Below, in pieces: positions 59,061 through 64,000 of a DNA stretch of 64,000 nucleotides; within the stretch, counting starts at the first letter, position 1; each line of letters opens with the position of its first letter. The stretch lies in NCBI RefSeq assembly GCF_010093535.1, contig NW_022985162.1, positions 124,001-188,000 of the forward strand. Reading direction: 5' to 3'. The translations under genes were made by a program, and so were the position numbers. Under the pieces are notes generated by a model. The model did not search any database, was not told where the DNA came from, and worked only from the letters and a program-made list of their open reading frames with translations. Origin of the DNA: Lindgomyces ingoldianus (lineage: Eukaryota > Ascomycota > Dothideomycetes > Pleosporales > Lindgomycetaceae).

Positions 59061-59711
59061 ATGCCGAATGTGCTTGTCCTCTCTTTCGAAGGATTCTCAT
59101 TCTCTTCCCGCCAACTCTACCAACAACTCCTCCCCAAGCTCTTGTCCAGAGCATCTGTCCATGAATCCCTCACAATCCAGGATGCACTTAACTACATTCT
59201 CACTGGATGGCCGACAGTTATACTAGTTACAGATCCGGTTATCACCTCCGAAGATGAGGATAGTCAACGACTACTCCTCGCAGTCGCTGACCTTACCAAG
59301 CATGGATGCACCACAATCCTCATGGGTTTCTTCGCGGCAGTAGTCACCGACCGGCTGAATGTCATCTTCAAGGAGTATTTTGATCTTCGTTGGCGCGTGG
59401 CTGAATACACAAGCCAGGACACGAGCTTGCTTACACCTGACGAAAATCTGATCCGGACTTCAAGTCTAGTACCATCCTTCTACCCTAAGGCACTCTTCCT
59501 TGGTAGAGTACCTGCCGCCCAAACGATTTACGTTGGCTCCTCCGGAAACTCAATGACGGCGTATGCTGCTTATGCTAGAGTTGGACTCGGCAAACTTGGC
59601 TATGTCGGAGATGTAAATTTTGGGGAGGAACCAGAGCGCTTAATTCTGGCAATGTGTCATTTAGATCGGCCAGAGGATTCCCTTCAAACCACAGAAGACA
59701 TGGAGTCTTGA
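59061..59711 (+). CDS. Conserved-looking fungal protein of unknown function, single exon
   Basis: A 216-codon frame with globular composition. It opens with a beta strand (MPNVLVLSFEGFSFSSRQLY), and a helix-strand pattern follows (LNYILTGWPTVILVTDP, then KHGCTTILMGFFAAVV). This reminds me of a Rossmann-like or glutamine-amidotransferase-like fold, but without its catalytic Cys-His pair. The distinctive C-terminal block is AYAAYARVGLGKLGYVGDVN, then EEPERLILAMCHL. There is no membrane segment or export signal. I recognise no named family. It ends only 83 bp from the stop of the NB-ARC/TPR gene on the other strand, and begins head-to-head with VMS1. Confidence 0.8.
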   Translation: MPNVLVLSFEGFSFSSRQLYQQLLPKLLSRASVHESLTIQDALNYILTGWPTVILVTDPVITSEDEDSQRLLLAVADLTKHGCTTILMGFFAAVVTDRLNVIFKEYFDLRWRVAEYTSQDTSLLTPDENLIRTSSLVPSFYPKALFLGRVPAAQTIYVGSSGNSMTAYAAYARVGLGKLGYVGDVNFGEEPERLILAMCHLDRPEDSLQTTEDMES

Positions 59712-59794
59712 TCAGTATCGAAGGTAATGCCGTCTAAAGGCCTATCATTAATTCGGAGGTCTACTATGCCTGTGGATGCATCTTTACTGATTGG

Positions 59795-62700
59795 CTACAG
59801 TTCGGAGATGTTCGGCGTTTCCGCATCCCTTCCTCCTATCCCAGATTGCAGAGCCAAGTCAGCTACTGCAATTCTGTCAAAGATTGGGTGGCCAGGATCG
59901 AGGGAGTTGTGAAGGCCGTGTGTAGCATTCAGGAGGACGTTTCTGGCTTCTTGACCTCGAACTTGAGGTTCCAGTGAGATTGCATATTCTACTGATGCCA
60001 GTAAGGTACGCGGATGGTTCTTGCCTAAAGCCTCCTCGCTCGTCATCCACAATGATTGGAAAAATTCTTTAGCTTCCTCTCCGTTGTATAAGTCCCGAAG
60101 AACGCATCCGTAATCGTATCGTACCTCGAGGGGGAATATGCTACCCTTCCCAAAGATCCTTTCAAGCTCAGTCAGGACCGTTCTAAGGATTCGCTCAGCT
60201 TCATGTAGTCTGCCATGTGCTTGCAAGATTCGTGCCAATGTACTCTGACTTCGAAGCAGGGTCGGGTGAGCATGATCCAAAATGATTCCGCGATTTAGGA
60301 CTGCTCGCTCGGCTGCTTCCAAAGCCTCATGTATTCTGCCCTGCTGAAGTAATACAAGAGCAAGACTATCGAGAGTATGCATTACTCTTGGGTGATCTCT
60401 CCCAAATACTCTTTCTGCTTGAGACAGAACCTTCCGAAGCAATCCCTCCGCCTCTTCAGCTCGACCAACATCGTAAAGCTGAATACCAAGGTTACTTCCA
60501 CTGAGTAAGGTCCATGGATGGTAGGCACCGTGCGTTCGAAGTCCCGTAGAGTAGCATCGCTGGTTTATTTCCACACTTTCTTTCAACTTCCCCATGTCGC
60601 TCAAAACAATAGCGAGATTGCTATAATTCATAAGCGTATCCGGATGCTCGAATCCTGCTTCGGCTTCTCGGATTGCTATCAGGTCGCGGTAGATTCTCTC
60701 TGCCTCTTCAAATTTGTTCCGCCGTCGAAGCACGAATGCCAGGTTGTTCCGACTAAGCAAATAGTTGAATCGGAGCTCTGGCGAGTCTTTCGCCCTCGCA
60801 ATCACCTCGCGATACCGTTTCTCTGATTCCTCGTATTTTACTTGATCAGAGAGTACTTCTGCAATGTTGATAAGATTGCGGATTCTATTTGGCGTATCGC
60901 CAGTCTGTCGTGCCGCGTGTGCCTCTTCCACTTCGCGGAACATAATTTCGGCCTCTCTGAATCGGCTCTGACAACCCAATAGCTCTCCTTTACGTCCCTT
61001 CATATCTAAAATGAGGGGATCTTGCGGATCTGTACTCTGGGTCTGCCAGTCCAAGGCTCGTTGGAGCAATCTCTCAGCATCACTGAATTTGCCGAAATTC
61101 TCCAGAAATCTCGAGGCCATCGCGGTAGCACCGGCAAGTTGGTTGAGGTTTTCATGCCGAAGGTACGGTTGGATGGATTCGTGTATATTTTCCTCCATGA
61201 CGGCTAGATGAGAGAAGGCGGCCTGCACTTCCTCGGCAGAGAACCAGCGCGCTGGTTCAAAAAGCGCTCCTAAGATGCTTGCTTGTAAAAGACATTGTTG
61301 GTATCGCTCTTCATTTGTGGCTCGCATTTGAATCCAGTCTTTGACCAGCGGGTGAAGTGAGACATGAACGATACCTTGCGAATCTTTGAACTGGGCTTCA
61401 ATCAGTGAAAGGTCACACAACTCAACCAATGCGTCTTGGAATCGATCCTGGCTCCACATGCCCCCATCAGTAAACGTCTCCATCCATTGTGGGCAGACTT
61501 CCGTTTCGTGTCTGGCCTCCCAGAATTCCGCGAACATGGACCCAGAGATATCAGCGTTGTGAAAAAAACCCAGGAGTGATAGGAACGATGAGTATTCCTC
61601 CGCAAACTCACTCTCTTCCACAAATCTCTCGAATGACAACTCCCAAGTGGTAAACACACTAAGCGACACCTCTCGATCGTCTTCATCTTGTTTTCTGCGA
61701 TATTCCCATACCTTCGGCGTGCTCTTTAGGATGTCTTTCTTCCGTCTTTTGTAGTGATCAACGAAGTTCTCTAACGGCAGTGTTCTCTTCCGCTTGTTGA
61801 TGTATGCTGCGGCTTGATCTAACGCCAAGGGATGATAGCCCAGTCTATGAACAATCTGCTTTACATGCTCGATGGTGTCAGGCGTTCTTTCACATGTGCT
61901 TCGATGAAAGAATAGATCGAGAGATTCTGCCTCTGGCATTCCGGGCAATGCAATGGATGCGCCATACCGGCAGACATCAAGGTGGCGTGTCGTGAAGAGA
62001 ACATGGCCTCCGTTTCCAGGGGGAAGGAAATCCATTGCATTCGGAAAGCCGACTGGATCGTCGTGATTATCCAGCACAAGCAGCCAAGGTTGAATTCGGG
62101 TCTCCAACGACTGTTTAACATACGCGATGCTTTGATCGCTGTTATCGAAAATGCGACCAGGAGGTTTGATAGCTTCCGCAATCGCTTCGAAACTCCGTCG
62201 CAATTGAATCTCCGACGCAGCATCCACCCAGAAGATCCCGGAATAATACTTATTCTCATGCCAACGACGACAATACTCCAGCGCTGTTTGTGTCTTTCCT
62301 TGGCCGCCCATAGCCTGCAGCACCACAACCGGAGAATCTTGGAATTTAGCATTCATGTCCAAAATAACATTCTCCCTTCCCACAAACCTTGACACGCTCC
62401 TCCTCGGGACTTCAAAAAAAGCCTCCTTCCTTTCGTCTTCCATCACACTCGCGACAAGCGTGACTTCATCCGAGTCTATCTTCTTCAAACTTTCCGCTCT
62501 CGGAAGCACATGGTGCAACGTCAAAACCTCCACACACCTCCTCATCTCTTTCTCAATCCTCTCCACCTCCTTTTCCTTCCGCAAACTCGCAATCGCCTTA
62601 AAACTCCCCGCCCTCCAAGAATCATCTTCCGCAGGTAAGGTCTCATCCAAAATTGCATTTAACTCCTCTACCTGCTTCCTACAACTCTTTATCACCTGCT

Positions 62701-62920
62701 CGAGCGCGATTTTCGATCCAGGCGAAATGTGCACGTTAGTGGAATTACATATCTTTAAGTCTTCGATGAGCAAGGGAAGCCGGATACTGATGCCGCGGAA
62801 TACCTTCGGGACTTCGCCACGCGCTTGTTGGAATTCGTAGAGGCGGGCAGCGACTTTGCTGCCGAAGTCGATGAATTGGACTATATTGCCAGCGAGACCG
62901 ATGGCGGAGATGGGATCCAT
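59795..62920 (-). CDS. STAND receptor: helical N-domain, NB-ARC, TPR repeats
   Basis: An uninterrupted 1041-codon frame. The N-terminus, MDPISAIGLAGNIVQFIDFG through about residue 150, is the all-helical domain found at the start of many fungal NACHT/NB-ARC proteins (SesA/HeLo-like class). NB-ARC follows: FVGRENVILDMNAKF, P-loop VLQAMGGQGKTQTALEY, Walker B PWLLVLDNHDD, sensor GHVLFTTRH and the GLPL-equivalent LGYHPLALDQAAAYI. Residues from about 590 to 1000 are tandem TPRs of the kinesin-light-chain type, with units such as HPDTLMNYSNLAIVLSDMGK and HPRVMHTLDSLALVLLQQGR. Such proteins are NLR-like switches implicated in non-self recognition and regulated cell death in fungi. The P-loop lysine is present. 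The ligand and partners are unknown. Confidence 0.92.
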   Translation of the reverse strand: MDPISAIGLAGNIVQFIDFGSKVAARLYEFQQARGEVPKVFRGISIRLPLLIEDLKICNSTNVHISPGSKIALEQVIKSCRKQVEELNAILDETLPAEDDSWRAGSFKAIASLRKEKEVERIEKEMRRCVEVLTLHHVLPRAESLKKIDSDEVTLVASVMEDERKEAFFEVPRRSVSRFVGRENVILDMNAKFQDSPVVVLQAMGGQGKTQTALEYCRRWHENKYYSGIFWVDAASEIQLRRSFEAIAEAIKPPGRIFDNSDQSIAYVKQSLETRIQPWLLVLDNHDDPVGFPNAMDFLPPGNGGHVLFTTRHLDVCRYGASIALPGMPEAESLDLFFHRSTCERTPDTIEHVKQIVHRLGYHPLALDQAAAYINKRKRTLPLENFVDHYKRRKKDILKSTPKVWEYRRKQDEDDREVSLSVFTTWELSFERFVEESEFAEEYSSFLSLLGFFHNADISGSMFAEFWEARHETEVCPQWMETFTDGGMWSQDRFQDALVELCDLSLIEAQFKDSQGIVHVSLHPLVKDWIQMRATNEERYQQCLLQASILGALFEPARWFSAEEVQAAFSHLAVMEENIHESIQPYLRHENLNQLAGATAMASRFLENFGKFSDAERLLQRALDWQTQSTDPQDPLILDMKGRKGELLGCQSRFREAEIMFREVEEAHAARQTGDTPNRIRNLINIAEVLSDQVKYEESEKRYREVIARAKDSPELRFNYLLSRNNLAFVLRRRNKFEEAERIYRDLIAIREAEAGFEHPDTLMNYSNLAIVLSDMGKLKESVEINQRCYSTGLRTHGAYHPWTLLSGSNLGIQLYDVGRAEEAEGLLRKVLSQAERVFGRDHPRVMHTLDSLALVLLQQGRIHEALEAAERAVLNRGIILDHAHPTLLRSQSTLARILQAHGRLHEAERILRTVLTELERIFGKGSIFPLEVRYDYGCVLRDLYNGEEAKEFFQSLWMTSEEALGKNHPRTLLASVEYAISLEPQVRGQEARNVLLNATHGLHNSLDPGHPIFDRIAVADLALQSGIGGRDAETPNISEL

Positions 62921-63851
62921 TTTACATGTTTTTCGGACCGGATTATGGAAAGAGAGACGGGCTGTCGACGTGATGGTGATATGTGGAATTCAGACGAAAG
63001 GGCGAGGTGACGAAGAGAGAAATGAGAGTTTGACATTGAAGCTGAAGGCTGAAGTCTGCACTGCACTGCTAGCGCATCACACTGCCATCGTCACAGCCAC
63101 AATGGGAGCAAGGGAAAATGGGATGCCTGAGGTGGACAATCTCTTCACGTGCAATGCTCAATTCGGCTTATTACTGGCCGAGAATTGCTTATTCTAGATT
63201 TGAAACTTTGACTTTGGCTCCTTGACATTCGCATTCGCACAAGTACCGCAATGTGGAATGCCACTAGGTTCCGGCTGTCGACTTGAAGTGCCGATCATAG
63301 GCCAAACTGCTAAAATCTACCCCGATGGCGGTGAATGCTGATCTTCCATATCAGGAACCATGCATACTGTGGTGTCCGGCCAAAGTATTGTACATTGTTA
63401 ATGCGCTGCAGGCGCCCCAACAACCCAGTATGGTCCAATCAGTCATACGGGACAGCTTCCGCCGGGTCTTACTATGCCGCCTGCTGGTTGGTCGTATGCA
63501 TGATTTCGGGTACCCTGCACAGCACTGGCAATGTACAATACTTTGGCCGGACACCACAGTAAACCTCCAAAGCATTTCCCCGCGTTAAAAACGCTTGGTA
63601 TATATTGCGGATGGCTCGTTTATTATCTTCTTAAATTTTTGTCGCATTCTATTCTTTTTTCTCGTAATCTTGATTGTTCATTTCGTTGCTTTCCTACCAT
63701 TACCATTTGCCAGAGCAATCGTATTCAAGTCTACGCGTTGTCAAGCCTCAATTTTCCTTCCATATATGTGCTTCTAAGGCTCTAACATCTTCTCTCTCAC
63801 AATAAATCTACATATTCACTACACCAACAACTACACCCGTATACCCCAACT
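62921..63851. promoter_or_regulatory. head-to-head spacer between the STAND receptor and the right-edge gene
   Basis: About 0.9 kb containing both promoters. Short frames near 63.3-63.8 kb have no recognisable character. It becomes AT-rich and pyrimidine-rich just before the start codon at 63852, as in many fungal 5' leaders. Confidence 0.5.
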
Positions 63852-64000
63852 ATGGCAGCCTCAAGCAACCCAATCACACACCGCAAATCCCTCATCGGTT
63901 CCCCCTCCAACTTCTGGCTACACAGCACCCGTACCGGCTTCGACCTAACACACCCGTCTTCCCCCTCCATCCCCACACCCGGCTCCAAAATCACCATCCA
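63852..64000 (+). CDS. Start of a gene cut by the window edge, possibly isochorismatase-family
   Basis: The ATG at 63852 opens a frame that runs off the right edge (about 49 codons). The visible N-terminus contains HRKSLIGSPSNFWLHS and GFDLTHPSSPSIPTPGSKIT. This resembles the leader that precedes the hydrolase domain in fungal isochorismatase-like cysteine hydrolases, but the catalytic part is outside the window. The family guess rests on pattern memory only. Confidence 0.5.
   Translation, partial: MAASSNPITHRKSLIGSPSNFWLHSTRTGFDLTHPSSPSIPTPGSKITI

Noticed and set aside
1..64000. CRISPR arrays, prokaryotic operons, prophage or integrated virus
   Set aside because: The window is intron-bearing fungal DNA; no spaced direct-repeat arrays or viral genes were seen.
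1..64000. Full-length transposon
   Set aside because: No transposase, reverse transcriptase or long terminal repeat could be recognised by reading; short or heavily mutated remnants cannot be excluded.

Overview
The window reads as nuclear DNA of a filamentous ascomycete (Pezizomycotina). Genes carry short GT-AG introns (mostly 45-175 nt, donors GTAAGT/GTATGT/GTGAGT). There are no operons. The proteins are fungal in type: COP9 CSN6 with a Lys-rich insert, Drs2 flippase, type B HAT1, stand-alone Ade8-type GAR transformylase, Tah18, Vms1, and a fungal NB-ARC/TPR receptor. The style suggests Leotiomycetes or a neighbouring class, but that is inference and no species is claimed.

Layout. 0.3-10.5 kb (all +): a pinin/SDK-domain protein, an eight-exon epoxide hydrolase-type alpha/beta hydrolase, a zinc polyol/alcohol dehydrogenase and COP9 subunit 6. 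11-16 kb (-): two low-complexity fungal proteins of unknown function. 19-26 kb (-): three oxidoreductase-type genes, namely a Baeyer-Villiger-type flavin monooxygenase with a C-terminal membrane segment, a DUF3445-type heme-dependent oxidative demethylase-like protein with an N-terminal membrane anchor, and an NmrA-like protein. 28-32 kb (-): the Drs2 P4-ATPase. 33.4 kb (+): a tRNA-Lys(CUU) gene. 36-40.6 kb: a ZIP metal transporter (-) divergent from HAT1 (+), then Ade8-type GAR transformylase (+). 41-51 kb: a gene-poor accessory stretch with a small secreted Cys-rich protein, a possible decayed secreted protein, an inactivated catalase pseudogene and a single-pass membrane protein. 51-59.7 kb: a two-RRM Sbp1-like protein (-), Tah18 (+), ETF-beta (+), Vms1 (-) and an unknown protein (+). 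59.8-62.9 kb: a 1041-aa NB-ARC/TPR STAND receptor (-). At the right edge a gene starts and runs out of the window.

The most unusual feature is the tRNA-Lys(CUU) gene. Besides a normal 38-nt anticodon-loop intron it carries a 51-nt insertion inside the T-loop. Removing both leaves exactly 73 nt folding as a complete cloverleaf. The T-loop insertion starts GTGAGT, contains CTAAT and ends TAG, like the small spliceosomal introns of neighbouring protein genes, and it shares an exact 11-mer and a similar 3' tail with the anticodon intron of the same gene. I know of no described fungal nuclear tRNA of this kind.

How the genes relate: most are independent housekeeping genes (protein quality control, chromatin, lipid asymmetry, purine synthesis, Fe-S assembly, mitochondrial electron transfer). 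The 41-51 kb block and the receptor at 60-63 kb are the variable, possibly niche- or self-recognition-related parts. Exon boundaries were set by hand from GT-AG signals, reading frame and family conservation.
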